Positions 11,779 to 22,388 of a stretch of 64,000 bases of DNA are shown here, piece after piece. The translations under genes and the position numbers were made by a program. This stretch comes from Tubiluchus corallicola (lineage: Eukaryota; Priapulida; Priapulimorpha; Priapulimorphida; Tubiluchidae). The stretch is taken from positions 1 to 64,000 of the forward strand of contig JAQGDQ010000993.1 in NCBI GenBank assembly GCA_030141605.1, read 5' to 3'. Each line of letters opens with the position of its first letter. The first letter of the stretch is position 1. The notes beneath the pieces were generated by a model. It had not been told where the DNA came from. It was given only the letters and a program-made list of their open reading frames with translations, and did not search any database.

Positions 11779-11961
11779 CTAGCCAGTTGTTTTGAGTCAG
11801 TGTTCCGATGTTCTCCCATAATCATGGACCCATCAAAACTCTGGGATCCCATTCTGTGAGCCAGCAGGTCTTGCAACAGACCGTGTTCGGTTCGTTGTTC
11901 ATCGTGAAGTCTGATGTCTTGTCCAAGAAGATCCCGTATTTTACTGTTAAAACTGTATTTC
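11779..11961 (-). CDS. Serine hydrolase (beta-lactamase fold), exon E2, left copy
   Basis: Exon bounded by acceptor TTTTCTACCAG and donor CTAG/GTATAAG, both joins in phase 2. The peptide from KYSFNSKIRDLLGQDIRL, then TEHGLLQDLLAHRMG, matches the family block that follows the catalytic Ser-Lys helix (usually ..ILG.DFR......TEH.TLRDLLAHRTG). This block, with phase agreement to E1 and E3, makes the exon secure although it is only 183 bases. Confidence 0.88.
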
Positions 11962-12193
11962 CTGGTAGAAAATAACATAAAATAAGTGAAATGTACATCC
12001 GGCATGACTGAATGTGTTTGTCACAATTAATTGTACATATTTGATAGTTATTTATCCAAAATACCTATCCCTGCCCCTCCGCTCGTGACAAGATGCCCTG
12101 CCCTGCCTATTTCACGCACACTGCCCTGCCTATTTCATCTTGTCTAGAAAGATTATATGAATGTGTTCTTATGGAGCTGATGAGTATAATTAC

Positions 12194-12390
12194 GTCTGAT
12201 AATTATTTTCAATATTTGGCTCTTTTTCCGTCATTAGTTTAGCTAGTAGTGTTGCCGTAAAGCTTTTTGTCACCGAGACGGCTTCTCCAGTCTCTACATC
12301 AGCCAAGCCAAATGCTTTGCTATAAACGATTTCATCATCACGTACCATGACTATGCTGATTCCTGGTCCAAAATGGTGACAGCCCATCAG
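12194..12390 (-). CDS. Serine hydrolase (beta-lactamase fold), exon E1 (first visible), left copy
   Basis: First recognisable exon. It starts after acceptor GTTTTTCAG with LMGCHHFGPGISIVMVRDDE, then IVYSKAFGLADVETGE, the family's N-terminal strand pair. SVTK at residues 39-42 is the SxxK nucleophile motif. Compared with relatives, about 10 residues between VETGE and the Ser are missing, in both arms; this would shorten the loop before the nucleophile and might harm activity. The donor is CAGAC/GTAATT at 12194. Exons for the start codon and any signal peptide were not found upstream. A (TC)n tract lies about 40 bases before the acceptor on this strand. Confidence 0.85.
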
Positions 12391-12426
12391 CTGAAAAACA
12401 ATCATTTGAAACACAAACTCCAACAG

Positions 12427-12437
12427 AGAGAGAGAGA

Positions 12438-12486
<49 letters not shown>

Positions 12487-12551
12487 AGGAAGCGAGAGAG
12501 AGAGAGAGGGGGGAGAGGGGGAGCGAGAGGGAGAGAAAGAGGGAGAGAAAA
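12427..12551. repeat. (GA)n purine tract, left arm
   Basis: Interrupted GA/GGA repeat just upstream of exon E1. Read on the gene strand it is a pyrimidine tract running close to the splice acceptor. Confidence 0.9.
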
Positions 12552-13018
12552 TCAGCGATCAAAATGAGCCTGCGAATGTAGCTGAACAGAGATGTAAAAA
12601 TCAAGGATAGCCAAAGCTCGCCAGATTTTGTTAGGCATTTCAAAAGGGTTTTTAGAGCAGACAGAAACCTAAAATTTGGTAGCGGATACTTTGTCACAGT
12701 AACACATCCACTACAATAGTGAATAGTGTTGGAAACGGCATATCCAGGCATTTGGGCAGAAAAACTGATTAAGCGAGCAATCCATTACTTCACACTCCGG
12801 AGCAGTTTTTTGCTTAAAATTATTCATTTTATTCATTTTTTTCTTTCAATTCACATTTTTTGAGTTTAAAAATTTATGATAATGATTACAAGCTAATTTT
12901 GTCTATAATTTTGTTATAATGTTGTCTTTTCAGTCGCTAGGCTAACATCAATTAAATTAGGGCCGCCTTGGCTTGATAACTGTTTTTTACACCACCCTGT
13001 ACCATTTACCAAATCCAC
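12552..13018. other. No gene recognised (left), possible 5' intron of hydrolase
   Basis: AT-rich sequence upstream of exon E1. A 137-codon minus-strand ORF here runs through the GA tract and is not family-like. The mirror is 59035-59500. Confidence 0.5.
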
Positions 13019-13020
13019 AA

Positions 13021-13730
13021 CTGTATGAGATGAGATGAGATGAGATGAGATGAGATGAGATGAGATGAGATGAGATGAGATGAGATGAGATGAGATGAGA
13101 TAAGAGATAAGATAAGATAATATTTATTTTCATCGGTATGATATAAAACAGTACATATTTGTAAAACATGAGCTTAAAGTTCGTAAACCGATATCACACA
13201 TAATGTATATAAGTGATAACATGGTAATATGTACTTCCTAAATCTTTTGGATGCTACCAAAGGTATTGGTACAAGAAAAATTAAAACTACATGAAGACAG
13301 TAAAAAAACTGCGACAGTTAAGAATTGAGACGGTAAAAATTTTAGGCAGTAACATTTTATAAAATTTACACAAAAAGCTATCTAGGTCAATAAAAATTTT
13401 TCCTGCCAACATTTCAGCATTTAATTACGACTTAACAAAATTGGGAAGTTCCCTGAATTTACAAATGGCACATTTACATGATACACCAGTCCATGAGTTA
13501 ATTAGACGTTTAAATTCCCCAAGATTTTCGGCCATTCGGAGACAGTTTGGTAATTCATTCCACAGTGTGGCTCCATAATAGGAGAAACTTTTCTTGAAAG
13601 TTAACTTTGACACTAACGCAAGTCGTAGAACTCAAATCATTCAAAACGCAGAATACGTAGAAACAGGTTTCTGTTCATATGCAGTTGTGAATGCAAACAA
13701 ACCAAATTCAGTGTCAGAATAGTTTTGTAA
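13021..13730 (-). pseudogene. Non-LTR retrotransposon 3' end, left copy
   Basis: On the minus strand, the peptide FSYYGATLWNELPNCLRMAE then LGEFKRLINSW (13425-13613) is the conserved end of LINE-type reverse transcriptases (S..GA.LWN.LP...R......FK..L). It is followed by about 300 bases of 3' UTR, AATAAATATTATC, and a tail of TTATC/TCATC pentamers (13027-13113). The 5' part is missing. The left copy reads KSFSYYG and the right KGFSYYG. Confidence 0.8.
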
Positions 13731-13792
13731 AATCAAATAAAAAATAATAGTTTGATAATGAAATAATTTTTATTATAACGTTATTCAACACA

Positions 13793-13834
<42 letters not shown>

Positions 13835-14332
13835 ATGAATCACATGTCCAGGGGCATGATTCTGCTCACCTCCCTATGCCAGGACTCCCTACTCGCTGCA
13901 ATGCCCCAAGTACATTTATTTCTAAGGACCAATGCTGAAGTGCTCAAATATTTATGTGCAAAATCTAAATGTGTTAACATTTGTCCTCTTGCAGGTTTTT
14001 TAGCTGTTTCTATGGCTTGTTGGAGAGCTATCTTTACTGGACTATCATCAGGTAGTGTAAGCATATGCCCAATCCATTTTAAATGGCGTCTTTTTATTTT
14101 TCTTGTCCAATGTTCTTCTTTTATTTTTTATATAGATCTTTGTTTGAAATTTTTTCTTTGGCCATCTAATACCCAAAATGTTTCTGTAATTTCGCCTTTG
14201 AAACGCATCGATTTCAGCTTTATGATTTGCTTTTAATGTCCAGAGCTCAGAGTTGAACAGAAATACAGTTTCAACTAAGGCTGAGAATATTCTAATTTTT
14301 GTTTCCAAAGAAATCTTGCTATTCCAACACAC
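13793..14332 (-). pseudogene. Second non-LTR retrotransposon remnant with (ATG)n tail, left copy
   Basis: Minus-strand ORFs at 14048-14332 and 13840-14064 lie in two frames and together give the C-terminal RT-associated segment: WNSKISLETKIRIFSALVET, then ELWTLKANHKAEIDAFQRR and RNILGIRW, then RMPLDM near the end. A frameshift separates them. A run of about 13 GAT triplets at the 3' end (13794-13832) is the target-primed tail. A dead 5'-truncated LINE copy. Confidence 0.8.
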
Positions 14333-14442
14333 ATAAGCAGTTCAATGAAAAACGCGTACAACTACAGCGTGGCAGGTTTACTTCGATTGCGTTAAGATAA
14401 TTAATATAACTTATTGATATAAGAGAGAAACTGTTTACATAC

Positions 14443-14580
14443 CGATTTTACAAAGTTGTCCATTGATTCTTCCTTTTCTTGAGAAAGCTTATTCGCTTCT
14501 GACTGTGGTGTAGCAAATAAAATTAATTTATACGTGTGTAAAGCGAGTGCCAAATTTACATAGACCTTTGCTTTGGGCAT
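14443..14580 (-). CDS. Candidate first exon, left copy (MPKAKVYV...)
   Basis: A 46-codon open stretch starting ATGCCCAAAGC, preceded by a pyrimidine-rich CTTTTACAG, and ending at a donor-like AAATCG/GTATGT. The peptide MPKAKVYVNLALALHTYKLI is not one I recognise. Base composition is less AT-rich than its flanks. The retrotransposon remnant at 13793-14332 follows at once, which would place that insertion in the next intron. It could be chance. Confidence 0.25.
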
Positions 14581-16044
14581 GATTGCTGTAAAAGATGTTG
14601 CATCAACAGTGCATATCAAATTTGAGAAAAACAATGCACAAAAATATTGTTTCTTTTTTCAAACTTTTTATCTTGACTTGGAACGGTATTTGTATGATTT
14701 TCTTATTTTTGCACGGAAAAGAATCTTTTGTAAATAAAGCAGAAACTAGCTTGCTACAAAGTCACCATGGCAACAATTACACATGCAATGTATTCTGGGA
14801 AGTTATGACGTTTAATTTGAATATCAAAGTAATAATAATTCTGTATGTAGTCCTGGAGTCCTAAGCTCAAAACGAGGCCGGGATTTGCTCAGTCTGGTAA
14901 CTAATGGCGACTCTTAGCTAAAATTAGCAGGGGTTGCCGCAAAATTAAAAAACTTTTAACCATTGTTTTAATATTGTGTAAAACGAAACAAACGTATGCA
15001 ATTATAATGCCGTAATTGTAATTTTAAACAAATAAGCTAATTTAAACATAACCTTGATAAACTACTAAACAAAAAATATTGTTTTTTTACGAATAGCTTA
15101 AATTGTCGCAGTTCAAGAATATTACGATACACGCCTTTTAAACACGTGACAACTGACAAACGAGTACTGCAGTGAGCGACAGTACTCTTTCTACCTAAAG
15201 TACAGCGTCTGTCCTCAGATATGTGCGATGGCCGCATGCGCACAGCAGCCCAAACATCACGTTGCTTGGACTGTGAAGCAAATTGTACTTCCCTCACATG
15301 CTCCGGTTCCGCACAAGTGTAAAGAAAGAACTAAAGAAAGCAGATTATTATATTGAATATCATCGATAATAATGAATGAAAACAGGGGGCGCTGCAGTAG
15401 CACAGTACCTACACGCGAGCTGCCACTGCTGGCAACCAGTTTTTTTACTTATATTAACCACACTTAGATCACCAAATGCTAACCTAACCGACAGTTAGAC
15501 TGACCTAACAAACGAACTGATGATGAATTCGAACAGTTTGTACATCAGGATGTACGTCAACAGCTTTTTGCTTTAAATTCATTTGATTTGATTTACTTAA
15601 TTTTTCTTTTCGATATTTGATTTGGTATGGTCTATTTGTACTCTTTTTAAAATCAACGAGAAAACAGTGCTGCTGAAACAGTTACTGCTGCTTGCATATG
15701 CTTAATAGCCTACATTCATAAACCTAATACAATCAGTCATTGCAATCATAACAGTTAGGTCTATATTCAGCACACAAACTTCAGGTAGCTAATTTAAAAC
15801 ATCATTAAATGATAACTAATGTTGGTGTGTGAAAAATTTAAAAATACAATTTGCAATAGATCTCTTTATAATTTACTCAGCTTCAGGCCTAAAATATAAA
15901 TTGCACTGGTACAGAGATTAGAATAAAAAGATACAAATTATTTCAAAAGGTGATAACAAATACGAATACTGAAATAGTTAAATTGATACAAGAGATGATA
16001 TATTAATAAATAGTTACAATTCCCGACACAATTTAAATATCTTA
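14581..16044. other. No gene recognised; possible GC-richer promoter-like stretch
   Basis: The region at 15100-15300 is less AT-rich and has an 86-codon minus-strand ORF (15037-15297) with one residue changed between arms; it may be 5' UTR rather than protein. The rest is AT-rich and featureless. The mirror is 56012-57474. Confidence 0.4.
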
Positions 16045-16232
16045 CACCTAACCCTAACTCTAACCCTAACCCTAACTCTGACCCTAAACCATGACTCTAA
16101 CTCTAACCCTAACCCTAAGCCACCCTAACCCAAACCCTAAGGCACCCTAACCTTAACATTAAGCTACTCTAACCCTAACCCTCCCTAACCATAACTACAA
16201 CCTTAACCCTAAGCCACCCTAACCCTAATCCG
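16045..16232 (+). repeat. Degenerate interstitial telomeric repeat (CCCTAA)n, left arm
   Basis: About 190 bases of CCCTAA units with CTCTAA, CCATAA and CCACCCTAA variants. CCCTAA is the complement of the TTAGGG repeat found at most animal chromosome ends. It is too degenerate to be an active telomere. Confidence 0.9.
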
Positions 16233-16255
16233 TGAACTCCATGACTAACTTCATG

Positions 16256-16680
16256 AACCCTAATAACTTCATGAACTTATCTCTTGTGTGTAGGGAATTG
16301 TAAACTTTACACTAAAGCATCTCTTGTGCCCATCTAACTATTTCAGTGTGTTTATTTATTTATTATTAGGCACAAAAATATTTATAGGTATTAGTGCGTT
16401 AATAAAAAAAAAACAGCGAATAGGTTTGTACAAAAGTTCAGAGCAAAGAGCTACAGAAAAAAGCCACTTTGAGTTAAAAATTTGCAAATCTCAGTTAAAT
16501 CTGTGAGGCCACAGTTAAATCAGAGACGTTTCAAAAGAGGTAGATAGGCCTACATATCTATATATATATCTAAATATATATCTATAAATATCTATATCTA
16601 TATATCTAAATTGATAGGTTCGTCGATAGACCTACATTGTTTAATTCAGTAGGCCTATTTCAACTGACTTAATAAAATAT
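16256..16680. other. No gene recognised
   Basis: AT-rich. A short duplication of AACTTCATGAAC at 16248-16276 and a TATATATCTA-type microsatellite at 16550-16610. A run of 10 A at 16394 is two bases shorter in the right arm. Confidence 0.5.
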
Positions 16681-16682
16681 TA

Positions 16683-16815
16683 GTGTCATGGCATGCCGGA
16701 TTTTCATGCAGACGGTCGAGTTCAAATCCCCGCAATAATTTTTTTGTAGGGAGGACTGAAAAAATCCCAATCTCCGTTGACAATGGAGAAGAAAGGGAAT
16801 TATTATTATTATTAT
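16683..16815 (+). repeat. tRNA-like SINE fragment with ATT tail, left arm
   Basis: The B-box-like GAGTTCAAATCCCCGC at 16717 follows a tRNA-like GTGTCATGGCATGCCGG. About 60 bases on, a (TTA)n tail begins at 16799. It abuts the tail of an oppositely oriented element at 16816-17400, so the two share one AT-rich tail. Confidence 0.5.
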
Positions 16816-17410
16816 TATAATTCTATATTTTTAAAAACTATGTACAGAATACATTCCCTCTATTTGTAGCAATATGTTTCAAATTTCTAAAAGCGTTTAC
16901 AACATATTAAACATATTCACTTATATATAATTTAGAATCCAACGCATGAGACACATTGAACGACAACAAATATACAATAGACATAGTTTAAAATTATAAT
17001 CCAACACTACATACATACATAATAAACAATAACTAACATATTTTAATACTTAGTAACAAAAATTTACACACATTATACACAATGACAAACAGCGAGTACA
17101 ATTATAATAAACATAATTACCAATTCTAATGTTAATTCGCATAATCATAAATAAAAACAAAACAGCATATAGAAAACACGACGAGAGTTGTAAAATTTCA
17201 TCACGAACAGACTATTTATATACAGGCGAAAGACGATAAAAATTTATCCGAGATAAGATTTGCAAAAGCTTTTATAGCATTATTAACCTGGCTAGAGAAA
17301 ACATAGTACGAATCTAACGTGCTAATAAAATCATTTCTTTTGGCTTGGCTTTCTAATATATATTCAAATAATAAATGATGTACAGACTGAGGGCTTAATA
17401 ACAGTTACAT
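16816..17410 (-). repeat. Probable LINE-type 3' end, left copy
   Basis: Read on the minus strand, an open stretch (about 17216-17400) encodes LESQAKRNDFISTLDSYYVF then NNAIKAFANLISDKFLSSF before a stop. About 380 bases of very AT-rich 3' sequence follow, ending in (AAT)n. The layout is that of a 5'-truncated retroposon. I do not recognise the peptide, so the assignment rests on structure. Confidence 0.4.
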
Positions 17411-17614
17411 GTGCTCTATGAACTGTGGTAATTGTTCGCGAAGCTCATTCTGATGACGCGTTACTATAGTTACTGCATTGTACTAGAAATCATATTGTGA
17501 TTGCTAAACGTTCCAATATTTGAGCAGCTCAAACTTGCTTCTTCAACATGTCATATCGTTTTGAAAGTCATTTAAGTGCAACGACATCAACTCATTGACT
17601 TTTTTTACAACAAG

Positions 17615-18278
17615 ATGGAGGCATGTAAAGTTTCTTTAGGCTTATCTGCCATATTTGTTATTGTTGCGACGTACATCCAGCCAGGGTTTTCAGACTTCTG
17701 TGAGAAGATTGAATGTCCTCAATGCTTTCACGTCACGAATTATTACAATGAAGACAATTGTACTATATTCTGCAGGCCGAACCGTGAATATCTGTGCTCC
17801 ATTGGAATACCATTGCTTGAAGACCATTGCTTGACGTCTGGGGACCTTCAAAATATAGCTGATAAACTTCCTCAACCTATAAGCCACGTTTACATTGAAC
17901 GTTTAGACTGGGATGGTGGTCTGACTGGAGAAGGAGATGTTTTCTACATGAAATTTCCAGGCAAGTCAGTGAAATCATTAAATATAATACAAAGCAAATT
18001 CACTAAGTTGTATCAGCATTGTCTTGAGGGTACTATTGAAGAACTGAACTTCTCGTTTAACCATAATCTTGTACAGATACACCCAAAGGCTTTTGCTAAG
18101 GTAGATGGTCTGAGAACGCTGAAGATTCGATTTACCCACCCAAAACTGAAGATTCCTGCATTGGATTTGACTCAGAGTTTAAATTTCGAGCTTTTGTACG
18201 CAGAAGGGGTGAAGAGGATAAACAAACCTCAGCTACACGAGAGTGTACCCTCCTCTAATGTTACTGTAATAGTAAAAG
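17615..18278 (+). CDS. Secreted LRR protein, exon 1, left copy
   Basis: I chose ATG 17615 (ACAAGATGG, good Kozak context) over 17576 because it opens directly on a signal peptide, MEACKVSLGLSAIFVIVATY. A cysteine-rich stretch follows (FCEKIECPQCF, NCTIFC, EYLC). Then come leucine-rich-repeat-like segments: LNIIQSKFTKLYQHCLEGT, IEELNFSFNHNLVQIHPKAF and GLRTLKI. N-glycosylation sites NCT, NFS and NVT are present. The donor AAAAG/GTAAGT follows 18278, and the exon ends in phase 1. The protein is extracellular or a receptor ectodomain; its ligand is unknown. The right copy at 53751-54414 is identical as far as checked. Confidence 0.85.
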
Positions 18279-19174
18279 GTAAGTCTCATCTTTCGCAAAT
18301 CAAAATGATAAAGTGTCTATGGTGAATCACTACATTTTGTAAAATTGTAAGAGAAGGAAACCTGTCGTCAAGTTGGTAGACAGTTTTTAGAGGTTTGGAG
18401 TAAGGAATACTAGACCAGAGTTAGGTATAGCCAAAATTTGTGAGAGATGTCGTAAAAACATATTCCTATTCTGAGCTCCAAACAGTTATGTGGTTGCGTG
18501 AGCAATCCCCTTAGCATCCGCCACGTTCTAGTCCATTGAGATCGCCATGAAAGTTTATAGGAACATATTTTAGAATAAGCTCCACATTCGATTGGCGTAA
18601 TCGTATTTTCGATCTACCATTTTGAGATTGAAATGGCAGCAGTAACATCATTTTTGAAAAGAGCTCAAGGCTCTGCCAAATCGCAGTGGATCATCACAAA
18701 ACTTTGCTGAGTTCGGGATTTTGATTTTCGGTCCAATGCTTCGAATTCAAGATGGCGACGTAACACCATTTTTGAAAAAAATCTAAGGCTCCGCCAACTC
18801 GTAGTCGGTTGTCATGAAGCTTTACTGAGATATACTAGAACAAATTCTGCATCGATTTTCCATTTGCCATCTTAAATTCAAGATGACGACATTGATGTCT
18901 TTTCAAGTATGTTAGCAGTCGTACGTGATCATTAGCGAACCAGCTTAATTCAGAAGGTGAACCATCGCATGAAATACATGGTAAAGTTGCTCCAGCTAAT
19001 AAACACAGTGAGTAACAGTCAGCAGAATGCGACGAAGCAAAACTTAAAAAATTTAACCAAATTCTGCTATTTTTTATAAAACACCGGTCTGTAAAGCTTT
19101 CAAAACTCTTCGCGTTGTTCATGACTCATTTAAATTACTCAGTACTCATTTGCTAACAAGGATTTCATTTTCAG
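18279..19174 (+). repeat. Intron with ~120-150-base degenerate tandem repeat, left arm
   Basis: Intron 1 of the LRR gene. At about 18520-18905 a unit is repeated about three times with heavy divergence. Each unit contains AAGTTTA/AAACTTT/AGCTTTA, ATTTTCGATCTACCATTTTG-like and GTAACATCATTTTTGAAAA-like blocks, then AGGCTC.GCCAA.TCG.AGT. I do not recognise the unit. A 95-codon ORF on the other strand is its shadow. Confidence 0.65.
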
Positions 19175-19321
19175 GTTACCATCTGAAATGTGACAAGAAG
19201 CTTAGCTGGGCTATAGAGGAACACTTAAAATGGGAACCTAAATGGAACATAAGCATGACATGCGGTGAACCTAAACGTTTTTTTGGATTCGATTTGGCAG
19301 ATTTAGCTTGCCCAATTCTTG
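19175..19321 (+). CDS. Secreted LRR protein, exon 2 (LRRCT-like cap), left copy
   Basis: The acceptor CATTTTCAG precedes 19175, and the join in phase 1 gives VIVKG-YHLKCDKKLSW. The pattern LKC..KLSWAIEEHLKW....MTCGEP...G..LADLACP fits an LRR C-terminal cysteine cap (LRRCT). The donor CTTG/GTAAATG follows 19321, again in phase 1, as is usual for extracellular modules. The next exon was not identified, so the C-terminus (anchor or secreted) is unknown. Confidence 0.8.
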
Positions 19322-19756
19322 GTAAATGCATTCAGTAAATGCATTTTATTTTTAGAGAACCTTTTACTTTTTGTTGTATTACCAAAAAAACACTTTTATT
19401 ATTCGTTGTTTTATTTTTTAGAAAACATATTGTTTTAGAAACGTTTACCGTACAAAACAATTTTATCGTTTACTGTTTTATTTTACAAATTCTTTTTTCC
19501 TTTGTAATTAAATACAGTAATGTTAATTCAGTGACATGCCTATACCTGTTGTATACGCCAGCAATGTAATACTTTAATGTTCAAGCAATTTAATGTTTTC
19601 GTAAGTATTATGCGTTTTTTAAATATTTATTTTTTTAACTTGTTCACTTGTGGTTTAATGTTCGAAATAAATTAGATATAATAAAGATATCTGGTGCTTT
19701 TAAGCGAATTGCAAATCAACATTAAATCAATGAACACCTGTACTGGCAGTTTTTCA
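19322..19756 (+). other. Intron or intergenic, nothing recognised
   Basis: Very AT-rich sequence downstream of LRR exon 2. No further LRR exon is seen. The mirror is 52273-52707. Confidence 0.5.
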
Positions 19757-20440
19757 AATTGCTTTAAAGCCCAAGAAAACCCTCAACTTATATCAAGCTT
19801 CATATTTTATATCACTTGCATACTACCATTGTACATATTAGACTTGCGTCTGCTGTCATGCTGTATAAAACTTGTAAATTGAAACTCCCGCGATGACTGT
19901 TTTACGCAGCCATTTTGACGATAAGTTATTTGAAACCAATTTAGATAACATCTTGTAAAGTTTAAAAAAATAATCAGAGCATTCGTAGGGCACAAGTCAC
20001 TAACGGAATAAAATTTAAAATTACTGTATCTTGTCATTAAGATTAAAAACTAAGTTTTTGGTTAGTGAGTGGTGCACCCCGGAGGGTGAGTCAGCGACAT
20101 GGTACCAATTGCTGAAAATATTTTACATGATTAATAATTTTTTTCTAGTTACATAAGTCTTTCCCGCAGATAAGCGAAATGCTAAGTAATACGGATTTGC
20201 ATGGAAAGTTTTTTGGGACATAATTTAACATTTCCTTTTCTTCCCCTGATTTACCTGTTTTAGTGACGTCATGTAATGGTGCCGTCGGAACAATATTGCG
20301 CGAAATTTAAAATGCAATCAAACGAAAATTACTTTCAACACGAATACCATAGGTGCATAAAATTGCTATGAAGTAGTGTAATTTTTAAGGCAATTTTTCT
20401 GAAACTTATTTCAGGTATCCCTTTTCTTCTCCTTCAAGGG
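19757..20440 (+). mobile_element. Interspersed repeat A, copy 1 (left arm)
   Basis: About 620-680 bases that align, at roughly 80%, with 35330-35935 in the spacer. Shared blocks include GTTAGTGAGTGG.GCACCC, TAATGG.GCCGTCGGAACA and CATAATTTAACATT. There is no coding capacity. The end reads CCCTTTTCTTCTCCTTCAAG, and a loosely inverted match (CTTTAAAGCCCAAGAAAA) sits at 19764, so it may be a DNA transposon with short terminal inverted repeats. Confidence 0.8.
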
Positions 20441-20639
20441 TAAAAAGATAATGTTTTAGTTAATCCTGTTTTAGGAGATTCAGATAAAGACGATACAAGA
20501 ATTACATATGTACTGTATATTGCATAATCCCATCAAGCATCAAACAATTTTCTTCTTATATAAATAAAAAGGTATCTGCATCTTGATTACATACACTATT
20601 AATTAAATTTAAAACTAAACTTGAAAAACAAGAACTGTG

Positions 20640-20725
20640 AAAAAGTTGTAACAGAACCAGGATTTGAACAAGGGACCTTCTGTTTACAAGACACGCTTTA
20701 CAAGATGTGCGCTAGACTACGTACT
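20640..20725 (-). repeat. tRNA-like SINE head, left arm
   Basis: On the minus strand, GTAGTCTAGCGCACATC (A-box-like) is followed about 40 bases on by TTGTTCAAATCCTGG (B-box-like). This is tRNA promoter spacing without a full tRNA fold. Confidence 0.5.
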
Positions 20726-20830
20726 CTCCAGCGGTTATAACAGTAGAAATAATTTCGTTCTTCACAACTGACCAACAAGGTAGACATTTCCAATGTTAGA
20801 TTGTTTACGATAGAGTGATTCTTACTAAGA

Positions 20831-20990
20831 TTCAAACACTGAACTCTGTCCACATGGTCCTTTAAAACACTAACATTCAAAAGAATCACATTCAATCACT
20901 GAACTCTGTCTACATGGTCGTTCAAAACACTTACATTCAAAAGAATCACATTCAAACACTGAACTCTGTCCACACGGTCCTTCCAAATTC
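20831..20990. repeat. 60-base tandem repeat, 2.6 copies, left arm
   Basis: Units start TTCAAACACTGAACTCTGTC at 20831, 20891 and 20951, with a few substitutions. Confidence 0.9.
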
Positions 20991-21262
20991 TAACAAAACA
21001 CAAAACACAAGACAACGAGCTTCGTCTATATCATTTGCATCTGAAAAGGAAAACGAAATCAGAGGAAAAAGAATTTTTTGGGTAAAAAGTGGTTGCAGCA
21101 AACAAATGAAAGAAAACGTTGTTATCAGAATATATTAGAGAACTGAAAGCAGAAGTAGGACATTTTATTCAGATAACACCAAGTATGTTCGACCACTTGC
21201 TGGAAAATTTTCACTTCAATGTACAAGAATGACAATAGAAAGGGCAGACTCTCTTTCTCCCT

Positions 21263-21534
<272 letters not shown>

Positions 21535-21593
21535 TTCCTCGCTCTGTTTCACACTTTCTCTCTGCATTTCTTTATAATTACGTAAAATCGGTA

Positions 21594-21837
21594 ACGCCCC
21601 GTTTATACATAGGGCGGTTTCTCGCGAAGGAAAATTCCTTTCTCGCTTCGAATATGAAGCGGCTTTTGGTAGCTTCTACACCACTTTCAGAAATGACGTC
21701 GTTCGTTGTGAATGAAATGTTGACACTGTATTTACATAGACGAGATCGTGAAAAATTATGGTAGAAGACACATACATCAGTGTAGGAATTATTGCAAAAA
21801 ATGACCATTGTATGATGAAAAGTGTGAGTTGGAAGAA

Positions 21838-21934
<97 letters not shown>

Positions 21935-22388
21935 GAGCACACAAACAGGAGGAAGACAGACAGAGAGAATCTCATGCAAATAATCAGAAAAGTTCTTTTG
22001 TAAAAGTTGTTTCTTGTACTATCTTTGTACTCAGTTAGGCGTTTATCATATAACATTGTATTCTCTTCCACTTACAATATTATTGTTTCAGTTTTTATCA
22101 GCCATTGTGCAATGTGCAGTTTATAAGCACGTATAGACCAGTAGAGATTTCTTTTTTCAGCTAACTGCCTTGCCGATTACGTATTAACAAAGCCCACTTC
22201 CGATTGCAATCTAGTGGGAAAAACGCGCGGTTTTTGTAAAAAAAATCGCTCAGAGAGCAATGAGTGCTGGAAACGGCGCGGGCGATTATTTGTCCCGCAT
22301 TGTGTATGAACAACGGCACCTGTAAAATCGTAGAGCAATTAAGAGGGGAAAACCCCGCGGTTTCCTGCCTTTTGTATAAACGGACGAC
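21594..22388. mobile_element. Candidate non-autonomous DNA element, left arm
   Basis: Starts GCCCCGTTTATACATAGGGC, and its other end, read on the minus strand, is GTCCGTTTATACAAAAGGC; both continue into GG.TTC/AAACCGCG motifs. An internal GTTCATACACAATGCGGG resembles the ends. It contains a 90-base (GA)n array (21841-21930). No clear target duplication, so boundaries are approximate. Confidence 0.4.

Noticed and set aside
14048-14332. Host gene from the 94-codon ORF
   Set aside because: The sequence pattern is that of a non-LTR retrotransposon RT end, with a frameshift and a triplet tail.
16045-16232. Active telomere
   Set aside because: Repeats are degenerate and internal, with genes on both sides.
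20640-20725. Functional tRNA gene
   Set aside because: Only A- and B-box-like blocks remain; no complete cloverleaf can be drawn.
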